A stretch of 64,000 nt of DNA from Lachnospiraceae bacterium (GCA_011959285.1 BLLW01000011.1:1-64000); one strand, 5' to 3'; counted from the stretch's first letter, positions 33,613 to 43,616 are shown. The notes: a model not told the origin generated them from the sequence alone. Numbers and translations are program-made.

Positions 33613-34839
33613 TCAGTTTCCTTTGCCTCCTAAAAGCTGTTTTACAGTCTTTTGTGGATTAAATATTTCAATATCATCAGGTACATTCTGACCATATGTT
33701 ACATACGATAAGGAAGCGCCCGTATGGAGTTTTAAATTTAGCAGACTGCCCACGGTAGTGGTCTCATCCAGCTTCGTAAAAATAAGCTTATAATCAGTCA
33801 TTGCTGAATACACATCCGCAATGCTCACCAAATCCCTATATTTTGTGGTTGCGCTTAAAACCAAAAACACTTCCTTCTCTGCCATTCCGTCCACAGAATG
33901 AATGAAACTGTTCATGGCATCTCCCTGCGCTTCATTCTGATGAGAATGTCCTGCTGTATCCACCATGATAAAGTCAAAATTCCTGAAATCCTTGAGCGCC
34001 TGCTCCATTTCCTCCGTGGAGTAAATAACCCGGAAAGGGACCTCTAAAATATTGGCATACGTCCGAAGCTGTTCGGCAGCGGCAATACGATAGGTATCTG
34101 CCGTAAGAAGAGCAATTTTTCTGCCGCCTTCCACACTGAACTTAGAGGCAATCTTTGCAATGGTAGTGGTCTTGCCAACCCCGGTAGGACCCACAAAAAA
34201 TATAACCTTCGTTCCCTTCTCGGCAGGTATAATTTCAACAGGTTTTCCGAATTTTAAAATCATCTTCTGGTAAATATTCGCCAATGCATAGTCAAATGGC
34301 ATATTGGGTTTACTAATTTTTTCGATTTCATCTATAATCTGATTCGCGTTCTGTTCACTTACCTCATTTGCCAGCATGGTATTATAAAGCAGCTTCATAA
34401 AGCGTTCTACTTCACTCTCTTTATCTTCCTCTGGGGTGTCCCCCCTCATTTCATCTGGCTTTTGAAGCTGCTGCTCAAGCAGCGTGTGAAGCGTGTCCAA
34501 TTTTTCTTCGATGGCGCTGCTGTCCGCTCTGCCGTTTTCCGTCTGTTGGTCCCGCGCAATATTGCCGTCAACAAAGGCGGCGGTCTCCATCGCCGCTTTA
34601 TGCACAATCGAATCGATAAATGGCTGCGGTCTTGCCTCTTCCTTCTGGGGAGCGGCAGACTGCGATGGCTCTTCCTCTAAAGCCGCCGTAACCTCAATAA
34701 GCTGTGGCTTCAAAAAGCTGAACATTCCTTTCCGCTTCATGTTTCTCACATTCATAATTACAACATTGCTGCCCAGTTCTTTTTTGGCGCTTTCCACTGC
34801 TTCTGCTTCTGTTTTCCCTTGAAATTTTTTTATTATCAT
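33613..34839 (-). CDS. flhF: Flagellar SRP-type GTPase FlhF
   Basis: A 408-aa protein with an N-terminal basic B domain (1 to about 130, acidic low-complexity linker after it), an N domain, and a GTPase domain with FVGPTGVGKTTTIAKIASKF, DTYRIAAAEQL, FIMVDTAGHS and TKLDETTT. It sets flagellar placement and recruits FliF. Its ATG overlaps the flhA stop by 4 nt. Confidence 0.96.
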   Translation of the reverse strand: MIIKKFQGKTEAEAVESAKKELGSNVVIMNVRNMKRKGMFSFLKPQLIEVTAALEEEPSQSAAPQKEEARPQPFIDSIVHKAAMETAAFVDGNIARDQQTENGRADSSAIEEKLDTLHTLLEQQLQKPDEMRGDTPEEDKESEVERFMKLLYNTMLANEVSEQNANQIIDEIEKISKPNMPFDYALANIYQKMILKFGKPVEIIPAEKGTKVIFFVGPTGVGKTTTIAKIASKFSVEGGRKIALLTADTYRIAAAEQLRTYANILEVPFRVIYSTEEMEQALKDFRNFDFIMVDTAGHSHQNEAQGDAMNSFIHSVDGMAEKEVFLVLSATTKYRDLVSIADVYSAMTDYKLIFTKLDETTTVGSLLNLKLHTGASLSYVTYGQNVPDDIEIFNPQKTVKQLLGGKGN

Positions 34840-36869
34840 GCTGTCACCATTCCTACAGATTGTAATTCGATGCTGCTCTCGATTTCATTGTATGAAACCA
34901 CAATCAGATCTTTATAATAATCTTCCGTTAAACGCTTGAAATACATACGCACAATGGGAGAAGTAATAACAATTGGATTCTTTCCCAAGTTCTCCAGCTT
35001 AGTGATTTCATTCTCCACTGATTTCATAATTGCCTTGGTCTTTTCCGGATCCAACGTCAGATATGCTCCTGTTTCCGTCTGCTTGATGCTTGCCATGACT
35101 TCCTGCTCCAGCTTAGGATCCAGCGTTACAACGCTGGTAGTCTCATTTGCCGGGAAAAACTTGCTGGAAATCGCACGCTTTAGACTCTGTCTTACATACT
35201 CTGTGAGAATATCTGTGTCCCTTGTGGTTGCAGCATAGTCAGCCAATGTCTCAAAGATGGTAAGGAGATCCCTGATTGAAATACCCTCCTTCAAAAGATT
35301 CTGCAGAACCTTCTGCACTTCACCAAGTCCCAAAAGCTTAGGCACAAGCTCTTCTACCAAAGAAGGATTGGTCTCCTTTAAATTGTTGACCAGATTCTGA
35401 ACATCCTGTCTTGTAAGCAGTTCAGAAATGTACTGTCTAATAATTTCCGTCAAATGCGTTGCAATGATTGACGGAGGATCCACAACGGTATATCCCATAC
35501 TTTCCGCGCGCTCCCTCTGCCCTTCTGTAATCCAGATTGCAGGCAGGTGGAAGGAAGGCTCAAAGGTAGGGATTCCAGTAATCTCTTCCTCTACATACCC
35601 CGGATTCATTGCCATATAGTGGTCAAAAAGGATTTCTCCTTCACTGACCTGTATTCCCTTAATTTTAATAATATATTGATTCGGATTCAGCTGAATATTA
35701 TCCCTCAGTCTGATGATCGGCACCACGGTACCAAGCTCAAGCGCAATCTGCCTTCTGATCATTACCACACGGTCCAAAAGATCACCGCCCTGATTCACGT
35801 CAGCCAGCGGAATAATTCCATATCCAAATTCCAGTTCGATGGGATCCACCTGCAGCAGACTGTTGACATTTTCCGGCTGTCTGATTTCCTCCGCGGCAAC
35901 CTCCTCCGCATCGATCTCTCCCTCGATCTGCGCCGTCTCGATGGTTCCTGCTATCATTCTTCCTGTAACGATGAAAACCAATCCCAACGCCAAAAAGATT
36001 AAATCGGGAAGAGGTGTAATCAGACCTAATACGGCAATAATCGTACCCACAAGATAAAGCACCTTGGGAATGCCAAATAGCTGACTGACAAGCACTGTAC
36101 CAAAATCTGCATCCTTGGACCCTTTTGTGACAAGGATACCTGTAGACAGTGATATCAGAAGAGACGGAATCTGGCTGACCAGACCGTCACCGATGGTAAG
36201 GATTACATATTTGTCAAGTGCGGCGCTAAACTCCATTCCCTGACTTAGCACCCCCATGGCAATACCGCCGATGATATTTACCGCAGTAATGATAAGACCT
36301 GCTGTGGCATCTCCTTTTACGTACTTAACCGCACCGTCCATAGAACCGAAGAAGCTTGCCTCCTCCTGTATCTTATCCCTCCGCCTTTTAGCTTCTGCAT
36401 CTGTGATAGCGCCGGTATTTAAGTCTGCATCGATTGCCATCTGTTTACCTGGCATAGCATCCAGCGTAAACCTTGCTGTTACTTCTGCCACTCGCTCAGA
36501 ACCTTTATTGATGACCATGAACTGAACCAGTATCAAAATGACGAACACAATTGTACCCACTACCAGATTATTTCCGCCTACATAACTACCAAAAGTAGCA
36601 ACCACCTGCCCTGGATCACCGGTTGTCAAAATCAGCCTAGTGGAAGAAATATTCAAGGCAATTCGAAAAATGGTGGTAAAAAGCAGCATCGTGGGATAAA
36701 AAGACATATCCAGCACTTCCTTGGAAAACATTGTTCCAAAAAGTATGGTAAATGCAATTGCTATATTGCAGGCAAGCAGCACATCCAAAAGCCCATTGGT
36801 AATAGGCACAATCATCATGATAAATGCCGCAAGGACATACAACGCAACTCCAATATCCGCTTTTTTCAT
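34836..36869 (-). CDS. flhA: Flagellar export gate protein FlhA
   Basis: A 677-aa protein with about eight N-terminal membrane helices, the conserved cytoplasmic loop (about 145-205, with RFTLDAMPGKQMAIDADL), and a large C-terminal domain that forms the export ring. The ATG at 36869 is preferred over a GTG 6 nt upstream: GGAG lies 7 nt before it. Confidence 0.97.
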   Translation of the reverse strand: MKKADIGVALYVLAAFIMMIVPITNGLLDVLLACNIAIAFTILFGTMFSKEVLDMSFYPTMLLFTTIFRIALNISSTRLILTTGDPGQVVATFGSYVGGNNLVVGTIVFVILILVQFMVINKGSERVAEVTARFTLDAMPGKQMAIDADLNTGAITDAEAKRRRDKIQEEASFFGSMDGAVKYVKGDATAGLIITAVNIIGGIAMGVLSQGMEFSAALDKYVILTIGDGLVSQIPSLLISLSTGILVTKGSKDADFGTVLVSQLFGIPKVLYLVGTIIAVLGLITPLPDLIFLALGLVFIVTGRMIAGTIETAQIEGEIDAEEVAAEEIRQPENVNSLLQVDPIELEFGYGIIPLADVNQGGDLLDRVVMIRRQIALELGTVVPIIRLRDNIQLNPNQYIIKIKGIQVSEGEILFDHYMAMNPGYVEEEITGIPTFEPSFHLPAIWITEGQRERAESMGYTVVDPPSIIATHLTEIIRQYISELLTRQDVQNLVNNLKETNPSLVEELVPKLLGLGEVQKVLQNLLKEGISIRDLLTIFETLADYAATTRDTDILTEYVRQSLKRAISSKFFPANETTSVVTLDPKLEQEVMASIKQTETGAYLTLDPEKTKAIMKSVENEITKLENLGKNPIVITSPIVRMYFKRLTEDYYKDLIVVSYNEIESSIELQSVGMVTA

Positions 36870-36885
36870 AGCCACTCTCCTTTCC

Positions 36886-38016
36886 TTATACTTTTCCTTT
36901 CAGATGATATACAAAGGCAAGAACCTCTGCCACCGCCTGATATAATTCTGGAGGAATCAGCTCCCCAACTTCCACATTTGCGTAAAGCATTCTTGCAAGA
37001 GGCTTATTCTCCACGATTTCTATATCATTTTCTTTCGCTATATCTTTAATTCTCTGCGCCAGATAATTTTCTCCTTTGGCAAGGACATACGGCGCATCAT
37101 ATTTATCAGGGTCATATTTGATTGCCACTGCATAGTGGGTAGGATTGGTAATTACCACATCTGCTTCTGGAAGCTGCTGCATCATACGACGCATGGATGC
37201 TTCTCTCATACGCTGCTTCTGCTTGCTTTTTACCTGAGGATCGCCTTCCTGATTCTTATACTCATCCTTTACTTCCTGCTTGGTCATCTTCATATCTTCT
37301 TTGTATTTCCATTTCTGATATGCAAAATCAAGAAATGCGATCACCATATAAACTGCTGCAATTCTAACCCCCAAGTCAGTCACTATCTCGCCAATCAATG
37401 CAATCGCCTGATTCAACGACATATCATACAAAATAAAGACCTGCCCAAGCCTGTCTTTAAGATAGGAATATGCAACATACCCTACCACCGCCAGCTTCCC
37501 TAACGATTTAATAAGTTCTACAATAGAATTAGCTGAAAAAAAACGCTTAAATCCTTTTAGTGGATTTAATTTGCTAAACTTCGGTTTAAGCGGCTTGGAG
37601 GTAGGTTTCCACTTCACCTGCACCAAATCACATATAAATGCCACAATAAATCCCACGAGTAAAATGGGCGTAATGATAATCAAAAGCTGAAGCATCATGG
37701 TGCGAATCAGCGAATGTATGGATGCAATCGGCAGATTACCATTGTACATCTTAATTACATCCGGAATCTGATTGTATACCATATGAAATCCTTTTAAAAA
37801 TTGATTTCCCATCACTCCCAGATATAATTGCAGCATCAAAAATAACGCAAGCAGGCTGAATGCATTACCGATTTCCTTACTCTTTGCTACCTGACCTTCT
37901 TTTCTTGCATCATCCAGTTTTTTGGCGGTAGGCTCCTCTGTTTTTTCACCGCCCGGACCATCCTTGGCAAAAAACTGCAGATTGTATTCTAACATTAATT
38001 TATTATTTTGCACCAA
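36886..38016 (-). CDS. flhB: Flagellar export switch protein FlhB
   Basis: A 376-aa protein with four membrane helices and a cytoplasmic domain carrying the self-cleavage site NPTH (in VVITNPTHYAVAIKYD), which switches export from hook to filament. The probable start is GTG at 38016, since AAGGAGG is 7 nt upstream. An internal ATG 21 nt later (MLEYNLQFFAK) resembles the usual N-terminus and is the alternative. Confidence 0.96.
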   Translation of the reverse strand: MVQNNKLMLEYNLQFFAKDGPGGEKTEEPTAKKLDDARKEGQVAKSKEIGNAFSLLALFLMLQLYLGVMGNQFLKGFHMVYNQIPDVIKMYNGNLPIASIHSLIRTMMLQLLIIITPILLVGFIVAFICDLVQVKWKPTSKPLKPKFSKLNPLKGFKRFFSANSIVELIKSLGKLAVVGYVAYSYLKDRLGQVFILYDMSLNQAIALIGEIVTDLGVRIAAVYMVIAFLDFAYQKWKYKEDMKMTKQEVKDEYKNQEGDPQVKSKQKQRMREASMRRMMQQLPEADVVITNPTHYAVAIKYDPDKYDAPYVLAKGENYLAQRIKDIAKENDIEIVENKPLARMLYANVEVGELIPPELYQAVAEVLAFVYHLKGKV

Positions 38017-38060
38017 TCTGCCTCCTTTTATCTGATGAATCCCCCTTCATCCGCCTTCTC

Positions 38061-38840
38061 TCACATCATCGTCTCCACAAAAGTAACGATTGTACTTTTC
38101 ATCTGGCTGTAAATAAAGTCCGCTGCACCTGGCAGCATGGCAGTAGACAAAAATAATATGCTGATACCTACCAGCACCTTCATCTGAATACCGACTGCAA
38201 ACATATTGAGCTGTGGCGAAACCTTCGCCAGCACGCCCAAAACTGCATTTAAAATAATCATGACTGCAAAAATTGGCAGACAGATTCTAAATCCAATGAT
38301 AATATAATCAGACATAAATCCAATGATTGCAGCAATCAGGGAATCCCCCTCTATCACAATCCCATTTACCGGAATCAGTAAATATGTCTCTGCCAATGCC
38401 TGAAACAAATATTTATGCATGCCTGAAACCATTAGCATAAGCAGAACCATATAATTGTAATAAACACCTGTAATCGTAGAATTTTGCTTGGTTGCAGGAT
38501 CCAACATGCTTGCCATGGAAAGTCCCATTTCCATATCCGCAATCTGTCCTGCAAAAGTAACCACTGTACTGCAGAGATTAGCGGCAAATCCAATCATAAA
38601 CCCGGTCACAGCCTCCTTCATAACGATGATAGAATATCCCAGAAGCGTATCATAAGAAATATCCCGACGCGGCACTACCTGATAAAGCAACACTGCAAGG
38701 CACAGGCTGACCCCAATTCTGACATTTCTCGGCGTATTGCTCATACTAAAAAAAGGCGCTATAAACACAAAGCAACTGACTCTGACCAATACAAGCAGAA
38801 AAAACTCTAAATCCGCATAGGCAAATGAATAATCCAGCAT
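38061..38840 (-). CDS. fliR: Flagellar export gate protein FliR
   Basis: A hydrophobic 259-aa protein with about six helices. It shows FMIGFAANLCSTVVTFAGQIADMEMG-like sequence (central FliR motif, G-Q-I-x-D-x-x-M-G) and FLSTAMLPG near the end. Part of the FliPQR export channel. It is 6 nt after fliQ. Confidence 0.96.
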   Translation of the reverse strand: MLDYSFAYADLEFFLLVLVRVSCFVFIAPFFSMSNTPRNVRIGVSLCLAVLLYQVVPRRDISYDTLLGYSIIVMKEAVTGFMIGFAANLCSTVVTFAGQIADMEMGLSMASMLDPATKQNSTITGVYYNYMVLLMLMVSGMHKYLFQALAETYLLIPVNGIVIEGDSLIAAIIGFMSDYIIIGFRICLPIFAVMIILNAVLGVLAKVSPQLNMFAVGIQMKVLVGISILFLSTAMLPGAADFIYSQMKSTIVTFVETMM

Positions 38841-38846
38841 AATCTG

Positions 38847-39116
38847 CTACCTGACATAAAGGTTAAAATCGGACCATAAGTTCACCATATATCCTGACAA
38901 TTCCGTCAACATCCAGTTGCCAATGACAATCAGCGCAAGGAATATGGCAAGCACCTTAGGTACAAAGGTAAGCGTCTGCTCCTGTATAGACGTAACGGTC
39001 TGAAAAATACTGATGATCAAACCTACAATCAGCGATACCAAAAGCACGGGCGCTGCCACTTTTATAACCATAAACAGTGCCGAACTCGCAATATCTGTAA
39101 CTTCTTCAACTGTCAT
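38847..39116 (-). CDS. fliQ: Flagellar export gate protein FliQ
   Basis: An 89-aa protein of two membrane helices with the family segment LIVGLIISIFQTVTSIQEQT followed by LTFVPKV. Part of the FliPQR channel. AAGGA lies about 9 nt before the ATG. Confidence 0.97.
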   Translation of the reverse strand: MTVEEVTDIASSALFMVIKVAAPVLLVSLIVGLIISIFQTVTSIQEQTLTFVPKVLAIFLALIVIGNWMLTELSGYMVNLWSDFNLYVR

Positions 39117-39153
39117 ATCTTTTCATCCTTCCCATCTGTTCTACGGAAGACCG

Positions 39154-40020
39154 CTAGTAAAAGGTTTCCACCAAGTTAACAATAATCAGATTCCATCCGT
39201 CAGCAAGCACAAATAGCAAAATTTTGAACGGCATAGAAATCGTAGTCGGCGGCAGCATCATCATACCCATGCTCATCAATGTCGACGCCACAACCATATC
39301 AATTACAATAAATGGAATATAAATAATGAATCCTATGATAAATGCCTCTCTTAGTTCTCCCAAAATAAAGCTTGGGACAAGAACTGCAAGCGGAATATGA
39401 TCCAAATTTCCATCCCATTCATCCCCTGAAATTTCCAAGAACACTCTCACATCACTAGTCTGTGTCTGTGTATACATAAATTCCCTAAGAGGCTGGATTC
39501 CAGCTTCAAAAAATTCATCCTGAGTAATTGTCCCTGCTTCTAAAGGTAATACAGCCTCATTATAAACCCTTGAAAGTGTGGGCTGCATAATAAAATAAGT
39601 CAGAAACAAAGCTAACCCAAGCAGTACCTGGTTAGGCGGTGCCGTTTGGGTGTTTAAAGCTGTTCTGGTAAAATGAAGCACAATAATGGTTCTGGTAAAG
39701 GATGTCAACATAATCAGCAGCGTTGGCGCCAACCCAATTAATGTCAACGTAAGCAGTATCCGCAAAGTCCCATTTACCTGACCGTTACCGCCGCTCTGAG
39801 TAATCGTCAGATTATTCGCAATATTCAGTTCTGATAAATCTTCCCTTGAATCTGCGCTTCCGGGCTCATCGATATTGGTTCTCTCCTCCGTCTGCCCTGT
39901 AAGGGCGGAGTCCACTTCGCTCGCTAACGCATCTGTTTGGGGAATAATACACAATATGCCTACCGTCATCAGCAGGCATATTATCTTTAATATTTTTTTG
40001 ACGGCAAATTTCTTTTTCAT
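39154..40020 (-). CDS. fliP: Flagellar export gate protein FliP
   Basis: A 288-aa protein with a cleavable signal sequence (about 1-33, ending DALASE), an acidic spacer, and four membrane helices. It has the signatures MLTSFTRTIIVLHFTRTALN, TAPPNQVLLGLALFLT and MVVASTLMSMGMMMLPP. It forms the core of the export channel with FliQ and FliR. Confidence 0.97.
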   Translation of the reverse strand: MKKKFAVKKILKIICLLMTVGILCIIPQTDALASEVDSALTGQTEERTNIDEPGSADSREDLSELNIANNLTITQSGGNGQVNGTLRILLTLTLIGLAPTLLIMLTSFTRTIIVLHFTRTALNTQTAPPNQVLLGLALFLTYFIMQPTLSRVYNEAVLPLEAGTITQDEFFEAGIQPLREFMYTQTQTSDVRVFLEISGDEWDGNLDHIPLAVLVPSFILGELREAFIIGFIIYIPFIVIDMVVASTLMSMGMMMLPPTTISMPFKILLFVLADGWNLIIVNLVETFY

Positions 40021-40036
40021 ATGATTGCCTTTTCCC

Positions 40037-40405
40037 TTAGTCCTTATCTTTTTCCTTCAATTTCTTCACCCTGTCAAAGACACTTGCAAAATCAAGTGTC
40101 TGTTCCTGCCCGTTCTCCTGAAGGTCAATCTCTTCCTCGGAAAGCTCTGAAAGCATATGAATCTCATCCTTTCCAATGGCAACCACAAGGTATCTCTTTC
40201 CTGCTCTTATGATCTGAACATATTTATTTGGCGAAACCCGGCATGTTTCAACAATCTCCAAATTTCCCAAACCTGCTCTTCCCTTCTGATACCGGGCAAT
40301 CCACCTCGTGACCAGATATGTTACGATGAGCACAAAAACAAAAAGAGTAAGCACCGTCATGAACTGAATATAACTGTCCATCCTTGTAGTAACTGAAAGG
40401 AGCAT
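40037..40405 (-). CDS. fliO: Flagellar protein FliO/FliZ
   Basis: A 122-aa protein with one membrane helix (about 14-36) and a basic-to-acidic cytoplasmic domain. It has the FliO pattern LEIVETCRVSPNKYVQIIRA followed by GKRYLVVAIG. FliO helps assemble FliP. The ATG at 40405 has no clear ribosome-binding site; one 24 nt further in (MDSYIQ) is preceded by AAGG but too closely, so the start is uncertain. Confidence 0.85.
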   Translation of the reverse strand: MLLSVTTRMDSYIQFMTVLTLFVFVLIVTYLVTRWIARYQKGRAGLGNLEIVETCRVSPNKYVQIIRAGKRYLVVAIGKDEIHMLSELSEEEIDLQENGQEQTLDFASVFDRVKKLKEKDKD

Positions 40406-40406
40406 A

Positions 40407-40769
40407 TTAACCGACTACCTTCTTTACCGCTTCCAATACACGCTCAGGCTGGAAAGGCTTTACAATAAAATCCTTCGCTCCGCCCTGAATTGCCTCAATA
40501 ACCATAGCCTGCTGTCCCATTGCGGAACACATGATTACCATTGCATTCGGGTCTGCCCCTTTAATTTTCTTAAGTGCAGCAATACCGTCAACTTCCGGCA
40601 TGGTGATGTCCATGAGTACAAGATCCGGCTTTAATTCATTATACTTTTCAAAAGCCTTTGCGCCATTTTCAGCTTCGCCTACTACATTATAGCCATTCTT
40701 TGTCAGAATGTCCTTAATCATCATACGCATGAAAGCTGCATCATCAACTACTAATACATTTTTAGCCAT
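40407..40769 (-). CDS. cheY: Chemotaxis response regulator CheY
   Basis: A single receiver domain of 120 aa. Phosphorylation site Asp54 (LVLMDITMPEVDG), acid pocket VVDD (D9, D10) and Lys104 (FIVKPF) are all present. CheY-P binds FliM and FliY. GGAG lies upstream of the ATG. It sits between fliY and fliO. Confidence 0.97.
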   Translation of the reverse strand: MAKNVLVVDDAAFMRMMIKDILTKNGYNVVGEAENGAKAFEKYNELKPDLVLMDITMPEVDGIAALKKIKGADPNAMVIMCSAMGQQAMVIEAIQGGAKDFIVKPFQPERVLEAVKKVVG

Positions 40770-40787
40770 ATTTTTCTCTCCTACCTT

Positions 40788-42008
40788 TTACTTTATTATT
40801 TCGGTTACACGGATGCCAAAACTTTCTTCAATTACCACAACCTCGCCTTTGGCTACAAATTTGCCATTTACAAGTACATCTATAGGTTCACCAGCTATCT
40901 TATCAAGTTCAATAATCGTACCCGGTGCGAAGTCCAATATTTCTGCTATAGATTTTTTAGTCCTGCCAAGTTCAACTGTAACTTCCAGTGGCACATCGCG
41001 AATCAGACCAATGTTCTCCTGCCCAGCCACTGCTGCTCCATTGCTGTTGAAACTCTGGAATTGAGCCGGCTGAATATTCATCTGTGGCATTGCCTGCATA
41101 GGCATTGCCTGCATGGGCATTCCCATCTGTGGCATTGCCTGCATAGGCATTCCCTGCATGGGCATTCCCTGCATAGGCATTCCCATCTGTGGCATTGCCT
41201 GCATAGGCATTCCCATATTCATCTGACTCATATCAGGCTGTCCTGCGGGCATTTCCATTACTGGCGGTGCACTGGGCTCCGGTGCGGGAGCAGGTTCTGG
41301 CGTTGGCTGATTTAGTACGAAGCTTTCAAAAAGACCCTTTGCAAATTCAATAGGATACAACTGCATAATTGTACTGTCTACCAAATCATCTATCTGCAGC
41401 CTAAAGGATATTTTTACAAAATTCCCTTCCAAGAAAGGAGCAATATCCCCGCCCTTTTTAAAATCATTTAAGTCCACCAGACTTGCATCTGGGGGGCTGA
41501 TATCTATCATCTTTCCAAGCATGGTAGACATTGAAGTTGCCGCTGAACCCATCATCTGGTTCATCGCCTCTGAGATTGCACTCAGATGGAGCTCTCCAAG
41601 TTCTCCGTCTGTATTACTTCCATCTCCACCCATCATCAGGTCTGTTATAACCTTGACATCATGCTCTTTCAAAATCATGGTGTTTGAACCGTCAAGTCCT
41701 GCCGTATAATTAATTTGAATAAAGACGCAGGGACGTTCATAAGCGTCTACCACCATATCCCAATTGGCAATCTGCACAACAGGCGTTGAAATATCAACCT
41801 TCCTGTTTACTAGCGAGTACAAGGTAGTCGCTGAAGATCCCATACTGATATTGGCAATCTCTCCTATTGCATCTCTTTCGTCCGGTGTAAGCAGGCTTTC
41901 ATCTATCCCCACCACGTTTCCCGGCTCTTGTGCCGATGAATCATCAGCAGACAAATCCATACCGGTAAGCAGTGCGTTTATTTCATCTTGTGACAGCATT
42001 CCGTCCAT
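40788..42008 (-). CDS. fliY: Flagellar switch protein FliY (CheC-like + FliN)
   Basis: A 406-aa switch component. An N-terminal CheY-P binding peptide (MLSQDEINALL, residues 4-14) precedes a CheC-like phosphatase domain with two ExxN motifs (around GEIANISMG and SAISEAMNQMMG). Residues 233-262 form a Pro/Ala/Glu hinge. Residues 263-311 form a Met/Pro/Gln/Gly repeat. The C-terminal FliN domain (about 333-406) has DVPLEVTVELGRTKKSI and LDKIAGEPIDVLVNGK. It both forms the C-ring and removes phosphate from CheY-P. It lies 3 nt after fliM. GGGGGAG is 6 nt before the ATG. Confidence 0.96.
   Translation of the reverse strand: MDGMLSQDEINALLTGMDLSADDSSAQEPGNVVGIDESLLTPDERDAIGEIANISMGSSATTLYSLVNRKVDISTPVVQIANWDMVVDAYERPCVFIQINYTAGLDGSNTMILKEHDVKVITDLMMGGDGSNTDGELGELHLSAISEAMNQMMGSAATSMSTMLGKMIDISPPDASLVDLNDFKKGGDIAPFLEGNFVKISFRLQIDDLVDSTIMQLYPIEFAKGLFESFVLNQPTPEPAPAPEPSAPPVMEMPAGQPDMSQMNMGMPMQAMPQMGMPMQGMPMQGMPMQAMPQMGMPMQAMPMQAMPQMNIQPAQFQSFNSNGAAVAGQENIGLIRDVPLEVTVELGRTKKSIAEILDFAPGTIIELDKIAGEPIDVLVNGKFVAKGEVVVIEESFGIRVTEIIK
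41076..41222 (-). repeat. In-frame Met/Pro/Gln tandem repeat in fliY
   Basis: About 49 codons made of imperfect 15-bp units encoding MPMQ followed by G or A, with larger repeats of GMPMQAMPQM. It lies between the phosphatase and FliN domains of FliY. Confidence 0.9.
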
Positions 42009-42011
42009 TTC

Positions 42012-42992
42012 TTACTCCCCCTCTCTGATTATTGATGTTACGCGGACAGCATTGTTCTCTTTAGTTGTTCCCGGAAGTGCGGTGAACTTTCTAATGTTAC
42101 CCACATAGACGTTCATCTCTGAATCCACTCTGGTATCCAGTCTGATGATATCCCCCACCTGAAGATTGAGGAAATCATTTACTGCCACCTGGCTTCTTCC
42201 TAGGACTGCTTTTACCGGCACATCTATTCTCTTTATGAGTGATTCTATATGTTCTTCATAGTCTACTGTATCATCTTTTTGCATCGTTGAGAACCAGTAT
42301 TTGGTATTCAGCTTATCCATCACATCTTCCAGCGTGAAATACGGAAGACAGATGTTCATAAGTCCTTCTACATCACCAATTTTGACACTCATAGATACAA
42401 TTGCAATCATATCACTAGGTGCAATCACCTGTGCAAACTGCGCATTGGTCTCAATCCTTTCCATCATCGGATTGATATCAATTACATTTTTCCATGGTTC
42501 CCGCATCAGCTGCATACAGATTACCAGCAGTCTCTGCAGAATCGTCATCTCTATTTCTGAAAAGTCTCTGCTCTTCTCAAGGGGCGCGCCCTGTCCTCCA
42601 AGCATCCGATCAATCATTGCAAATCCCAGATTCGGCGACAGTTCCATAATCACATTACCGCTTAATGGTTTAAAGTCCACAATGCCAAGTATAACTGGAT
42701 TAGAGAGGGCATTGGTAAATTCGGAGAAAGTAACCGTTTCAGAACTTGCCACCGTCACCTGAATATTCTTTCTTAGGTAAACCGGCAGGTTAGTGGAAAT
42801 CAACCTTCCATAATGTTCATAAATAATTTCAAGGGTTCTTAGATGCTCCTTAGAGAACTTCGCAGGTCGTTTAAAGTCATAATCCTTTACCGGCTTTTCT
42901 CCCGGCTCCTGCATCTGATCAACATCCAACTCGCCACTGCTTAATGCTGCCAGCAAATTGTCTATCTCACTTTGAGATAATACCTCACCCAC
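42012..42992 (-). CDS. fliM: Flagellar switch protein FliM
   Basis: A 326-aa C-ring protein. It has the N-terminal CheY-P binding segment VLSQSEIDNLLAAL, the middle CheC-like domain without the phosphatase motifs, and the C-terminal FliN-like domain (LQVGDIIRLDTRV). The start is GTG at 42992, with GGAGGT 8 nt upstream; no ATG gives the conserved N-terminus. Confidence 0.97.
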   Translation of the reverse strand: MGEVLSQSEIDNLLAALSSGELDVDQMQEPGEKPVKDYDFKRPAKFSKEHLRTLEIIYEHYGRLISTNLPVYLRKNIQVTVASSETVTFSEFTNALSNPVILGIVDFKPLSGNVIMELSPNLGFAMIDRMLGGQGAPLEKSRDFSEIEMTILQRLLVICMQLMREPWKNVIDINPMMERIETNAQFAQVIAPSDMIAIVSMSVKIGDVEGLMNICLPYFTLEDVMDKLNTKYWFSTMQKDDTVDYEEHIESLIKRIDVPVKAVLGRSQVAVNDFLNLQVGDIIRLDTRVDSEMNVYVGNIRKFTALPGTTKENNAVRVTSIIREGE

Positions 42993-43054
42993 AGGTTTTC
43001 ACCTCCTTCATTTCTGCCGCATTATTTTGTCAACACATCTGCCTTATACGGCTT

Positions 43055-43591
43055 CTACTGATAGAGAGGGCTGATCAAAGTTACATCATAAATAAAGTCT
43101 GACTCAAAACGTTCCTGAATTTTACTTAAAATTTCATCCTCCATCTGCTGAGCATTGTTCTTTGCCTGCTCCATGGTATACTGACTAACCACCTCATTAA
43201 TCAGACCCTTAATCAAATCTTCTCTTGTAGTCAAGTCTGAATAAGTCTTATAATCCTTATTCTTCGTATTCATGGACAGCGCTACGGAAATCAATGCATA
43301 ATGATCATTGTCATCAACATTTCCTTCCTCATCCGTAGAAGCAGTATCTTTTTTCAACAGAATTCTCATCTCAGAAATCGTATATGTTTCTGTATCTGCC
43401 ATAGATACCGTTTCAACCGCTTCTCCTTCCTCTCCTTCTCCCAAGTCAAGACTGATTGCAGATGCAATGTCTGTGACCAGATCAGCGGTCTTTTTGTTCG
43501 TTCCCATCACACTGACCATATTAATCGCAGTCAACACAATATTCACGATAAGCAGCGCCAATATGATGATCGAAATCAAATTTTTCTTCAT
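43055..43591 (-). CDS. fliL: Flagellar basal body protein FliL
   Basis: A 178-aa protein with one N-terminal membrane helix (about 5-27) and an extracytoplasmic domain (about 75-178). It fits FliL by length, topology and position between motB and fliM, although sequence similarity to other FliL is weak. FliL supports stator function at the motor. Confidence 0.85.
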   Translation of the reverse strand: MKKNLISIIILALLIVNIVLTAINMVSVMGTNKKTADLVTDIASAISLDLGEGEEGEAVETVSMADTETYTISEMRILLKKDTASTDEEGNVDDNDHYALISVALSMNTKNKDYKTYSDLTTREDLIKGLINEVVSQYTMEQAKNNAQQMEDEILSKIQERFESDFIYDVTLISPLYQ

Positions 43592-43616
43592 GATAAATAC
43601 AACCTTTCTTTATTAC

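Noticed and set aside
41060..41230. Short regularly spaced DNA repeats suggesting a CRISPR
   Set aside because: The units are only 15 bp, have no unique spacers and stay in frame inside fliY; they encode an amino-acid repeat.
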